This document shows, in pieces, positions 19,201 through 27,156 of a stretch of DNA of 64,000 nucleotides. The position numbers and the translations under genes were made by a program. This DNA comes from Galbibacter pacificus (GTDB taxonomy: Bacteria > Bacteroidota > Bacteroidia > Flavobacteriales > Flavobacteriaceae): the NCBI RefSeq assembly GCF_029603165.1, contig NZ_JAQSVC010000007.1, positions 62,001-126,000 of the forward strand, given 5' to 3'. Numbering within the stretch: the stretch's first letter is position 1; each line of letters begins with the position of its first letter. The notes under the pieces were generated by a model. The model saw only the letters and a program-made list of their open reading frames with translations. It was not told where the DNA came from and made no database searches.

Positions 19201-19329
19201 CAGAACATTGGCCCCAGGAAGTGGGCCGGTTGCGTCAGAGACTGTTCCACTTACAGTCTGGGCTTTAGCCATGCTGAAACACAGAAATGCTCCAACAAGG
19301 ACTAAGCCTTTCAGAAAATTGTTCTTCAT
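16240..19329 (-). CDS. SusC/RagA-family TonB-linked outer-membrane transporter
   Basis: 1,029 residues. Signal peptide to about 23 (SMAKA-QTV), a carboxypeptidase-regulatory-like beta-sandwich at about 24-100 (VSGTVSDATGPLPGANVLV), a TonB-box-like EVIVIGYG, a plug (VRIRGTASVRSNNNPLFVVDGVPL, GSRAANGVILITTKSGK are its markers at about 165-245) and a long beta-barrel ending in TFGINATF with terminal Phe. It forms a pair with the SusD downstream. Upstream, 240 bp separate it from the co-directional alpha-amylase gene, with no clear terminator between them, so read-through is possible. No clear TAnnTTTG box was found in that gap. The substrate is unknown. Confidence 0.94.
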   Translation of the reverse strand: MKNNFLKGLVLVGAFLCFSMAKAQTVSGTVSDATGPLPGANVLVKGTSNGTQTDFDGNYTLDNVASGAVLVFSYVGFSSKEIPVNGQSTINATLTEDAQALDEVIVIGYGTTTKEDATGAVAVVGSEDFNQGVIASPEQLIQGKTAGVQITQTSGEPGAGVQVRIRGTASVRSNNNPLFVVDGVPLAGNNTAADGADLGAGTSSAKNPLNFLNPNDIESMTVLKDASATAIYGSRAANGVILITTKSGKAGQGGKFEFSSNTSVSVAAKTFDLLDREQYLDAIDQYGGDRSALDFGADTDWQDYLMRTAFSTDQNLAYSNNYGSGFVRASFSYSDQNGIIRNSAQERITGRVNLSQRFLDDKLKIDFNGTISRVNDDAPMITNTAGSTGDLLGATYFANPTWPTDPTFSTGNDIIPSQALEYFKDMTNTNRYLANISAEYEIIEGLKAKINLGYDESSAEKNQALSGNITGLSNGAPVNGKGFFANNYNKNELFDATLNYTKDFSNSKLEVLVGYSYQSFKTAGRTVQGFGYSSRNMDEMFDELEMSRNIIENSITGSYQQYGYDADGLFVNRLFPEISGNEALSAPSGVPLTAVAADTYDYTDELQSYFGRVNYTLMEKYIFTFTLRADGSSRFGPDNRYGYFPSGAFAWRLDQEDFVGETFSTLKLRLGYGITGNQDGLGYGNFTYRQRFGGIGISNGGDVNPPTLGLVAFPDSTLKWEETAQANIGIDFGFMNERLNGSIDLYHKTTKDLLLKQEAAQPSPQPFYFGNVDADVINKGIEFAINYDLIQADNLNWNLGFNIAYNDNMVKNFDGQIQTGAINGNGLTGAYAQLLTGGYPLFSYYLRKFGGYDENGISVYPNGDIQEFVDKSALPKVTSGLSTSLSYKNWDFNAFFTGQFGQYIYNNNANAFFTAGIIGSGKNVTQNVLTNGESPANAPDVSTRFLEKGDFVRLQNASIGYNFPIREGWFLDALRFNVTGQNLFVITDYTGLDPEVNTPKPLNDIPSLGIDYTSFPRPRTITFGINATF

Positions 19330-19569
19330 ACAATTAAATTTTAAAGTTCAAATAGTTAGCTTCATTTAACACGGTGTCTAGCCGTTTTCTTTGTGTAAGG
19401 TGGTTTTTTACTATTTAAAACGACTGTATTTTAATGTTAAATAGTTTTAAAATTATGTGAATATATGAAAATATTACAAGTTATATGATAGAAATATAAA
19501 AAAAATAGCTAAAATTTTAACGTAACAATAATTGTTGTTTTTACTTTTAAATGATGTGTGTATTGCCTA

Positions 19570-21003
19570 TTATTTTGTTGGGGTAACAGACCAAATAGTA
19601 TAACTATTTGCAGGTACTTCAATATAAGCTTCTCCATTTGTATCTGAAAGGGATGTAGCCATTGAATTTAGGCTATAATCCATTAAATAACTGTTGTTCC
19701 AGTTGGTTTTTATCAATCGTTTTTTAATGTTTTCAGAAGTGTTGATGTATAAAATTAATCCGGGGTTTTCGGCATTGCCTTTTCTTTTCATAATATATTC
19801 ATCGTTATCTACATACAAGATTTCTGTTTCACCTGAAGCTAAACTATTATGGATTTTAATTAGCTGTTTCAGTTGTTCTTTAAAATCTTCGTTTTCATAA
19901 TCAGTATAAAAAATAGTTGGATATCCCGGGTGCGTCAATATATAGGCATAGGCTTTTAGCTTGTTTTCTGAGGAAATATTGTTGTCTTCGTTGGTATCTT
20001 TCTCTGTATCATGATTTGCAGTAAAAGTTACTGCTTTGTCTGGGTGTGTTTGCCAAAGCATTTCTTTTTCAAGGTATGTCAAGTCGTTATACCTGTCTAG
20101 GGCTTCATCAAGTTTGTAGAAAGTTGAGAAATCAAAAACGCCACTATCGGTTTCGTTTATGTAGTTTGCCAATACTTCTGGGTTTCCGTCCCAAAGCTCG
20201 CTTACGGAGAAACCTCCTACTTCGTCAAGCCACATTTTTACTACCAATGGTTCGTAGCCCAAGACATAATCAAAGCGCCAGCCATCAAACCCCATTACGT
20301 TTTTATAGTATTTGGCTACCGAATTATCTTTTTTCCATAACCAGTTTTGTACATATTCTTGATGATGATCTAAATTTTGTTCGGGATAAAACAAGCTCCC
20401 ATCATCATAATTGCTAGTGCTGTTTGGATAGAAGTTTTCATAATTTCTATTGAACATTCCCGATGCATTTCCATGTGTTTCATCAAAAAGGGTATAAGTA
20501 TTTTTATCGCGGTAGGGGTTGTATTCTTCGCCTCCTCCTGAATTATGATTGATAACGATATCGGCAATTACTTCCAGGTCATTGTTATGTGCTTTGGTAA
20601 TTAAATTCTCCAATTCTTCACGGCTTCCAAAACGGGTTTTTACGGTAGCATGTTGCTCAAATTCGCCAAAGTCAAAATAGTCGGAAGGATCGTACCCCAT
20701 GGAATAGCCGCCAGATTGCCCTTTTGTAGCTACAGGAAGCCATAATCTGTTAATTCCCGAAGCGCTCCAGTCATCGACTTTTTCAGAAAGTATGTTCCAC
20801 CATTCACCTCTGGGTTCTACGTCCCAATAAAAAGCTTGCATCATTACCCGGCTTCCATTGTCGATACTGGAAAGATCCAAAGGAACCAGTTCAATATTGG
20901 TTGGGGTTTCGTCGGGGTCGGGGCTCGTGACTTGGTCGTCGTTAGTGCATGCACACATCCATAAAGCAAAAAAGGGAAGTATAAAAGAAATTTTAGTTTT
21001 CAT
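19570..21003 (-). CDS. GH13 alpha-amylase lipoprotein, resembling the archaeal/plant-like subgroup
   Basis: 477 residues from ATG 21001-21003. A longer frame to 21039 exists, but the lipoprotein signal starts here (MKTKISFILPFF, then CACTNDD). The acidic NDD after the cysteine suggests surface display. All four GH13 regions are present: DIVINH, GWRFDYVLG (nucleophile Asp at about 244), SELWDG (acid/base Glu at about 268) and ANHDTE. The opening VMMQAFYWDVEPRGEWW and the stretch GGYSMGYDPSDYFDFGEF match the Thermococcales alpha-amylase type (GH13_7-like) rather than SusG. It probably makes the first cuts in starch outside the cell. The upstream SusC-SusD-SusE unit ends in a terminator (21142-21169), so this gene may have its own promoter. 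Confidence 0.92.
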   Translation of the reverse strand: MKTKISFILPFFALWMCACTNDDQVTSPDPDETPTNIELVPLDLSSIDNGSRVMMQAFYWDVEPRGEWWNILSEKVDDWSASGINRLWLPVATKGQSGGYSMGYDPSDYFDFGEFEQHATVKTRFGSREELENLITKAHNNDLEVIADIVINHNSGGGEEYNPYRDKNTYTLFDETHGNASGMFNRNYENFYPNSTSNYDDGSLFYPEQNLDHHQEYVQNWLWKKDNSVAKYYKNVMGFDGWRFDYVLGYEPLVVKMWLDEVGGFSVSELWDGNPEVLANYINETDSGVFDFSTFYKLDEALDRYNDLTYLEKEMLWQTHPDKAVTFTANHDTEKDTNEDNNISSENKLKAYAYILTHPGYPTIFYTDYENEDFKEQLKQLIKIHNSLASGETEILYVDNDEYIMKRKGNAENPGLILYINTSENIKKRLIKTNWNNSYLMDYSLNSMATSLSDTNGEAYIEVPANSYTIWSVTPTK

Positions 21004-21136
21004 CTGTATAAAATTTTTAAGACATTCGGCAATTCGCAAAAATTCTATTCATGTCGGTTGGTAAATTTCTGCATGAAAAAATTTATGCTCATCTCATAAT
21101 TGAAGAATTTATTTTTAATGGAAATTTATGTATGTC

Positions 21137-21169
21137 AAAAACGGAAGACATATACATTTACATCTTCCG
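21137..21169 (-). terminator. intrinsic terminator after the susCDE-like operon
   Basis: Read on the minus strand, CGGAAGA (21169-21163), a 14-nt loop and TCTTCCG (21148-21142) are followed by a run of T (21141-21137). It lies about 50 bp after the stop of the SusE-like gene. Confidence 0.75.
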
Positions 21170-21217
21170 CTTTCTACTAACTATATATACAAAAGATTTT
21201 GCGTACTGTTTGTAAAA

Positions 21218-22288
21218 TTACAATGCTTCCAAGCTGTATTCCAGCGTGTCGAAATTCACTGTAATATTATAATTTCCGGCTGTTACAGGAATGTTGTCTC
21301 CTCCATTATCTATGGTTCCATCGGTTCCATTGTCGCCAAAATTTACACCCCAGTCATTGTTTAAGCGAAATTTAATTTCACCATCGGTAAGCGTGGTTGT
21401 TGCATTCCAGGTATTTGTTGCGGCATCAAACGTTAAAGGGGCATCCGGGCCATCCCATCCGTTTGGAGTTGCGTCGCCCACTAACCCCCATGAATATGGC
21501 TCTAATGAATATGTAAGTTCGTTTGTGTTAAATGCTATTTTATAGGAGCCTGCCGTAACTTTAATATTGTCGCCTGCATCCTCTAAAGTGCCATCGGCTC
21601 CGGTATCTCCATAATTGCTGGCCCAATCGTTGTTCTCTCTAAATTTAATTTCGCCATCTGTCAAGTTAACATATGCCATAATAACATCTGGGTCGTCTGT
21701 TTTAATAAAAGGTACATCTGGGCCGTCCCATCCATTTGGAGCGGCATCGCCCACAACCCCCCATGTGGTTAAAAGGTCATTGGTATTATCGTTATCGTTG
21801 GCTTCAACCAAAACTACATTAATAGGTACTGCTTCTGAAAGTTGTTCTACAGTGTTGGCAGCATCGTTGCCTACATAGGCCCTTACACGAAAATAGAGTG
21901 TCCCGGTGTTGGGCGCTTCTGTTTCGGGATCATTGTCCAGCCCGGCATCAGTAGCCAAATCCAACATGTTTTTTACGGTAACGCCATAATTGGTTTCTGT
22001 TATATCGTTGGCAAGTGCATCAATACTTTCAAAGCTTTCTGTGATTGCTGCTTGCAATTCGTATTTTATCGGGGTAGGGGCATCAAAATCTACCGCATTC
22101 CAAATAAAGCGTTCAGCTAGATTGTCGCCATTTTCCGCACTTATTGAATAGGCATCCAAAAAAGTATTTTCAAAGGCTATTCCGTCCGGATCGGGTTTGG
22201 CAATAAAGGTAAAGTCATCGTCGCTGGAACAAGCATAAAAGCTTATTGATGCTACGATTATAACGAAAAGGTATGTTGTTTTTTTCAT
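21218..22288 (-). CDS. susE-like: SusE/SusF-like starch-binding outer-membrane lipoprotein
   Basis: 356 residues, lipobox YAC followed by SSDDDF, an acidic export-type signal that places it on the cell surface. Residues about 25-165 look like the SusE N-terminal Ig-like region (AFENTFLDAYSISAENG). Two tandem carbohydrate-binding modules of about 91 residues follow, each with WGVVGDAAPNGWDGPD or WGLVGDATPNGWDGPD, LTDGEIKFR and NNDW. The tryptophans are expected to stack on alpha-glucan. The tandem modules are also visible in DNA as a 273-bp period (for example 21448 versus 21721). It probably holds starch or maltodextrin beside the SusC/SusD complex. It is 16 nt downstream of susD, in the same operon. 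Confidence 0.9.
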   Translation of the reverse strand: MKKTTYLFVIIVASISFYACSSDDDFTFIAKPDPDGIAFENTFLDAYSISAENGDNLAERFIWNAVDFDAPTPIKYELQAAITESFESIDALANDITETNYGVTVKNMLDLATDAGLDNDPETEAPNTGTLYFRVRAYVGNDAANTVEQLSEAVPINVVLVEANDNDNTNDLLTTWGVVGDAAPNGWDGPDVPFIKTDDPDVIMAYVNLTDGEIKFRENNDWASNYGDTGADGTLEDAGDNIKVTAGSYKIAFNTNELTYSLEPYSWGLVGDATPNGWDGPDAPLTFDAATNTWNATTTLTDGEIKFRLNNDWGVNFGDNGTDGTIDNGGDNIPVTAGNYNITVNFDTLEYSLEAL

Positions 22289-22304
22289 TTTTCTTGATGT
22301 TTTG

Positions 22305-23933
22305 TTAGTAACCAGGATTTTGAGTTAGATTGGTATTTATGGAAATAATATTTGCAGGTAACGGAAACAGGTTTCTGTATGAATCTACAGCGGCCCCATT
22401 CTTTACGCCTCCTTTAAAAGGCCATACGTAGCTTGCGGTTGTAAACAAATTGTAACGAATTAAATCTGTTCTTCTTTGTCCTTCCCAATAGAGTTCACGT
22501 GCTCTTTCATTCAGTACAAAGCTTAATGTTAAATCGCCAGAAGCAATGTTGCCATTGGTATTTCCATAGGCACGTGTTCTTAATTGATTGATATAACTTA
22601 CGGCGGTATTTACATTGCCACCAGAACCGCCTCTAAGAACTGCTTCGGCATAATTAAGATAGATTTCTGCCAAACGGATTAACGGAAGGTCGGTATCTAC
22701 AAAATCGCCTCCGGCATCGCTTCCTGGATTTCCTTCAGAAGTAACATTTTTAAATTTGGTAATTGCATAACCATCAGTAAATGTATTGGCAATGGTATTA
22801 ATCTCATAACTCTGACCATCGGTATAAAATAGGGCCCTTGTGTCTTCCCATGCTGTAGGGAAGCCATCGTCGTTAAAAGTTGTAGCGGCATCATCAAATT
22901 TTTCAACCAAAGCACTGGTGGTACGGTTACCGCCCCAGCCACCATTAACCCCAAAGAGTGAAGGGTCCATATCGCCACCAATGGCAGCGTGTACTAAAAA
23001 AGTAGTTCCTCCGTATGTGCGCGATTGATTTCCGTCAAAATTAATGGCGAAGATAAATTCGTTTTGGGCTCCGTTTGCATTGTTGTCTGCTAGAAAAAGT
23101 TCGTCGTAGGCCGAACCATTTCCATTGGCATCATTGGTGTTGATACTGTAAGATGAAACAATTGCTTTTTCTGAATAGGTAACCGCTTCGGTATATTTGT
23201 TTTCTCCTGTCCAGACTTCTGCATTTAGGTATAATTTAGAAAGTAACGCCCAAGCTGCAACACGGTCTACGCGGCCATATTCGTTAGCCTGACTTTCTTT
23301 AAGCAGGTCTTGGATCTCAAGTAATTCTGATTCTACATACTGAAAAATTTCAGTCCGGTTGCTTTGTTCCGGGAGCTCTGTAGAAACAAGTGTTACCAAA
23401 GGAACGTTTCCATATAAATCAATTAAGTTATAATAAGCAAAGGCTCTTAAAAAACGTGCTTCCGCAATAAAGTATTGCACTTCGGTATCTTCGGCCAAGC
23501 TTTCGGCATTTTCAATAAATGAATTGCAAAAAGATACTTCTTGTGCCAAGCGGTAATACATAGCCGCAGTAAAGTCATTGCTGGAATCCCAATTCATTTC
23601 ATGTAAATTAGGAAGTCCGGGATCTCCCCAACCTACCACAGCATTGTCGGTAGTTAACTCGTTGAGGTTGAATAGCATTCTTGAATATTGCGAGGTTCCT
23701 TCGTCAATTCCCGTAATATCGGCTTGTCCAGCAGGACCTTCTTGTCCTGTAAGTGCTAAACTGGCATACAATTTTGCGAGGGCTCCTTTAGCTTCATCGG
23801 CATTGGCAAACACATTTTGCTCTGTAAAGCTATCGGGATCTATTGTTGGATCTTGGTTGAGGTCATCATGACAGCCGCTAAAAAGAGCGCTTGTTATAGC
23901 TAAAAAGGTTAGTATTTTATATGTCTTTTTCAT
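22305..23933 (-). CDS. susD-like: SusD-like maltodextrin/starch-binding lipoprotein
   Basis: 542 residues, lipobox FSGC (Cys21) then HDDLNQDP. SusD features: AEARFLRAFAYYNLIDLYGNVPLV, RVAAWALLSKLYLNAEVWTG, LIRLAEIYLNYAEAVLRGG, LNERARELYWEGQRRTDLIRY and the terminal NLTQNPGY. The WTGENKYTEA segment and its place between SusC and a protein with starch-type binding modules point to malto-oligosaccharides. It starts 11 nt after the susC stop. Confidence 0.93.
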   Translation of the reverse strand: MKKTYKILTFLAITSALFSGCHDDLNQDPTIDPDSFTEQNVFANADEAKGALAKLYASLALTGQEGPAGQADITGIDEGTSQYSRMLFNLNELTTDNAVVGWGDPGLPNLHEMNWDSSNDFTAAMYYRLAQEVSFCNSFIENAESLAEDTEVQYFIAEARFLRAFAYYNLIDLYGNVPLVTLVSTELPEQSNRTEIFQYVESELLEIQDLLKESQANEYGRVDRVAAWALLSKLYLNAEVWTGENKYTEAVTYSEKAIVSSYSINTNDANGNGSAYDELFLADNNANGAQNEFIFAINFDGNQSRTYGGTTFLVHAAIGGDMDPSLFGVNGGWGGNRTTSALVEKFDDAATTFNDDGFPTAWEDTRALFYTDGQSYEINTIANTFTDGYAITKFKNVTSEGNPGSDAGGDFVDTDLPLIRLAEIYLNYAEAVLRGGSGGNVNTAVSYINQLRTRAYGNTNGNIASGDLTLSFVLNERARELYWEGQRRTDLIRYNLFTTASYVWPFKGGVKNGAAVDSYRNLFPLPANIISINTNLTQNPGY

Positions 23934-23944
23934 CGTGTCTTAAT

Positions 23945-26857
23945 TTAAAAATTTAGGTTTACTCCAAATACAAACGATCGTGGCCTTGGGTAGAAATTGT
24001 TGTCAATCCCCCCGTTTATTTCAGGGTCTAAACCATTGTAATTTGTAACAATGAGTACGTTTTGAGCCGACCCATAAAACCTAAGATTGGTGTTCTCTAT
24101 AAAGTCACGAAGCGTATAACCTAATGTGATATTATCTATTTTGAAAAAAGAGGCATTTTGCACATAATAATCGCTTTCTAGGTTAACTTCGGTCAATGCT
24201 TTAAAACCTGTGTTGTAATAATCGGTATGCAGGTTGGTAAGAATACTGTTTTCGGTAGCCCTACGCTCATAACTTTTGCTGGATGCCATGTTGTTGTATA
24301 CATAGTTTCCTAAATTGGCCCGTGTTACTACTGCCAAGTCCCAGTTTTTGTAATTCAAATTGGTATTTAAGCCCATAATTACATCGGCGTAGGGGTTTTT
24401 GTATAAATAACGGTCGTCGTTATTAATTTGGTTATCCCCGTTTCTGTCTACAACAGCACCTTCAATTGGTCTTCCGTTTTCATCATAAACTTGCTTGTAG
24501 ACCCAAAAACTATAAGGAGCATATCCTTCTTTGTGAAGTTGAATCCTGTTTCCTGTTCCTCCATTGATTTCTCCAACTTCTACTTGATCGGGAAGGTTGG
24601 TAAGCTCGTTATCGTTAAAAGAAATATTGTAGCCGATGCTCCAGTTAAAATTGTCGGTTTGTACTGGAATTGCATTTAATTCAAACTCAATTCCTTTATT
24701 TACCATATCTCCAATATTTTTTTGAATGGAGTTGGAAAAGTTAGTAAAAGGGTCTACCGTAACATTACTGATCAGGTTTTCGGTTTTTTTGATGTATGCA
24801 TTGACAGAACCAGAGATTCTTCTGTTTAAAATGCCGTAATCTATACCTGCATTGAGCGTGTTGCCAACTTCCCATCTTAAATTTTCGTTATAGGCCTCCG
24901 GTCGAAAGGTTTGATAAAAGCTATTGCCGAATTGATAATTGGCATTCGATTGACTTTGCGTATATCGGGTTAGGTATAAATAATCAGAAAGACCGGATAC
25001 ATTTCCAATTTCCCCGTAACCAATTCTCAGCTTCAACTCGTTTATAACTTCAGAACCTTCAAGAAACTGTTCGTTGTTGATGTTCCACGCAAACGCAAAC
25101 GAAGGAAAATAACCCCAACGGTCATTTGGATTTAGTTTAGAAGAGGCATCTGCCCTTAATGTGGCTGTAAACAAATAACGGCTGTCGAAATTATAATTTA
25201 ACCTCCCAAAATAGGAAAGTAAAACGCTTTTGTTTTTATTAATTGTAGTAGGAGGGATGCCATCTTCTTCTTTTTCACTGTCATAATTATTATCGTCTTC
25301 TTCAAAGCTTTGGTATGAATACCCAACTACTGCATTTAAGCTATTTTTGTCATTAAAATCTTTAACGTAGGTTGCATAAGCATCAAAGAGCTTATTGGTT
25401 GCAATGTTTCTGTAGTTGGAAAAAGATCCATTCCAGTCAGATTGCGAAGAAGGCATCTGGTCGGAAACAATGGTTCTTCCATGGCTGTTGGATTTATCGA
25501 TACCAACATTAATAGTTGCTGTAATATCTGGGAAAAAGTGAAGCTTGTAGTCTACTTTTGCATTCCCGATAAAACGCCTTACTTCAGCGGTATCATCTTT
25601 TAAGTTTACAAGTGCCACGGGATTTGTAGGCGCTAAATTATTTTGTACACTATCTGCGTTAAGCCAGGTAAAATAACCACCAAAGGGAGAATTTGGATCG
25701 TAAATAGCCTGTGTGGGATCGAAATCTACCGAAGCCCCAATAGCATCTCTGTTGGCAAATGCGTTTTCGGTATATGAGCCGCGACCGTTTAATTCTATTT
25801 TTAAATGGTCGTCCAGAAAACTCGGGCGGAGATTTACAGAACCGGTGGTCCTGGAAAAATTATCACCTTTTAAAACCCCATCTTGATTGGTATACCCTAC
25901 CGATGCACGTATAGGCATAAAACCGGCAATGTTCCCGGTGGTGCTAAAATTGTGGTCAAACCCAAATGCTTGCCCGTAAATTTCATCTTGCCAATTGGTG
26001 TTGCTATTTCCTAATCGGTTTATGGCATTTTCATCGCCTATGTCATTAATGAGCGTCCTGAATTGATTGGCTTTCATTACAGCTACATAAGATGTTGGAT
26101 CGTACAAGGTAGTCGAACCTGAATAACTAAATTTAAACTCGTTTCCTTTACCTTTCTTGGTGGTAATCATAATAACACCATTGGCAGCACGCGATCCATA
26201 AATGGCAGTTGCCGATGCGTCTTTTAAGACCGTCATGCTTTCTATGTCGTTCGGGTTGATAAAATTGAGCGGATTTCTGGAACCACCCACACCATCGCCA
26301 TCGGCTAATGGAATACCGTCAACAACATATAACGGGGAGCTGCTTAAAGATAATGAACCTTGTCCGCGAATAATAATGTTTTGTCCTTCTCCGGGGGCAC
26401 CGCCGCCCGAACTTATGGAAACACCGGCAACCTTTCCTTGAATTAATTGTTGCGGAGATAAAACAGGGCCTTGGTTAAAGTCTTTAGACGATACCAAATC
26501 GACCGCGCCGGTTACATCTTTTTTACGTACAGCCCCATAACCAATAACTACTACTTCTTCAAGTTGTTGTGTGTCTTCGGTTAAAGAGACATTTAGGGTG
26601 CTTCCACTAACGGTTGCCTCGCTGGTTGTAAACCCTATGTACGAAAACTGAAGAATGGTCCCATCTTCAGCTTCCATTTGAAAGTTCCCATCAAAATCGG
26701 TCGTTGTTCCCTTGGTACTTCCTTTTATAAGTACATTAACACCCGGGATGGGTGTTCCTGTAGCCGCTTCGGTGACCGTTCCGCTTACCGATTGTTGTGC
26801 AAAAGCACCCAATGGAACCAGGAAAGCCAGCAGCGTGAATTTCTGAATTAGCTTCAT
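23945..26857 (-). CDS. susC-like: SusC-like TonB-linked transporter of the maltodextrin locus
   Basis: 970 residues. Signal peptide ending GAFA-QQS, a carboxypeptidase-regulatory-like domain (VSGTVTEAATGTPIPGVNV), TonB-box-like EEVVVIGYG, a plug (IIIRGQGSLSLSSSPLYVVDG and GSRAANGVIMITTKKGK) and a barrel ending FVFGVNLNF. It imports malto-oligosaccharides captured by the SusD and SusE proteins encoded downstream. It heads a minus-strand operon divergent from the LacI regulator. The 299-bp shared control region contains a TAGGTTTG box on the minus strand and an 18-bp element repeated before the MFS operon. Confidence 0.94.
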   Translation of the reverse strand: MKLIQKFTLLAFLVPLGAFAQQSVSGTVTEAATGTPIPGVNVLIKGSTKGTTTDFDGNFQMEAEDGTILQFSYIGFTTSEATVSGSTLNVSLTEDTQQLEEVVVIGYGAVRKKDVTGAVDLVSSKDFNQGPVLSPQQLIQGKVAGVSISSGGGAPGEGQNIIIRGQGSLSLSSSPLYVVDGIPLADGDGVGGSRNPLNFINPNDIESMTVLKDASATAIYGSRAANGVIMITTKKGKGNEFKFSYSGSTTLYDPTSYVAVMKANQFRTLINDIGDENAINRLGNSNTNWQDEIYGQAFGFDHNFSTTGNIAGFMPIRASVGYTNQDGVLKGDNFSRTTGSVNLRPSFLDDHLKIELNGRGSYTENAFANRDAIGASVDFDPTQAIYDPNSPFGGYFTWLNADSVQNNLAPTNPVALVNLKDDTAEVRRFIGNAKVDYKLHFFPDITATINVGIDKSNSHGRTIVSDQMPSSQSDWNGSFSNYRNIATNKLFDAYATYVKDFNDKNSLNAVVGYSYQSFEEDDNNYDSEKEEDGIPPTTINKNKSVLLSYFGRLNYNFDSRYLFTATLRADASSKLNPNDRWGYFPSFAFAWNINNEQFLEGSEVINELKLRIGYGEIGNVSGLSDYLYLTRYTQSQSNANYQFGNSFYQTFRPEAYNENLRWEVGNTLNAGIDYGILNRRISGSVNAYIKKTENLISNVTVDPFTNFSNSIQKNIGDMVNKGIEFELNAIPVQTDNFNWSIGYNISFNDNELTNLPDQVEVGEINGGTGNRIQLHKEGYAPYSFWVYKQVYDENGRPIEGAVVDRNGDNQINNDDRYLYKNPYADVIMGLNTNLNYKNWDLAVVTRANLGNYVYNNMASSKSYERRATENSILTNLHTDYYNTGFKALTEVNLESDYYVQNASFFKIDNITLGYTLRDFIENTNLRFYGSAQNVLIVTNYNGLDPEINGGIDNNFYPRPRSFVFGVNLNF

Positions 26858-26892
26858 AGATTGTTAGATGATGATTTAATTAACAGTTAGCT

Positions 26893-26910
26893 TTATTTTT
26901 ACTTCTCAAT
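26893..26910. promoter_or_regulatory. 18-bp element shared by both arms of the maltodextrin locus (copy 1)
   Basis: TTATTTTTACTTCTCAAT on the plus strand, 36 bp before the susC start codon. An identical 18-mer lies at 28306-28323 before the MFS gene, in opposite orientation relative to the gene it precedes. It is flanked by AACAGTT (26882-26888) and AACTGCTGT (26915-26923), an imperfect inverted repeat. It is a candidate site for a common regulator. Confidence 0.55.
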
Positions 26911-27097
26911 GTAAAACTGCTGTAAATTTTGGGTAAAGAAAACGTTTGAGCAAATCTCGAAACCTGCGAAATCGATGTAGTGTTTACAACTTTTTATTTT
27001 TTAACAGTTTGGCCCATAAACGAACCTTAATTTTCTATTTTGTAATAAAAGCAGGTCTTTTTTAAGAATTTTTCATTTTTGACCGTATAAAATATAC

Positions 27098-27129
27098 TTG
27101 CAACAAACCTATTTTAGTGCGTACTTTTG
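27098..27129 (+). promoter_or_regulatory. predicted promoter of the lacI-type gene
   Basis: A TTG (27098-27100) is followed 21 bp later by TACTTTTG (27122-27129), a full match to the flavobacterial -7 consensus TAnnTTTG with spacing in the known 17-23 range. The start codon at 27157 would have a leader of about 20 nt. Confidence 0.65.
27104..27111 (-). promoter_or_regulatory. possible -7 box for the susCDE-like operon
   Basis: The minus strand reads TAGGTTTG, a full TAnnTTTG match, lying inside the divergent lacI promoter. The nearest TTG is 26 bp upstream, which is long, and the leader to susC would be about 240 nt. The call is therefore tentative. Confidence 0.4.
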
Positions 27130-27156
27130 TTGAATTGCAACCTTAAGCTCTATTCT

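Noticed and set aside
153-19329. Mobile element or prophage origin for the haloperoxidase/VCBS region
   Set aside because: No integrase, transposase, tRNA target or flanking direct repeats are seen, and base composition looks like the neighbours by eye.
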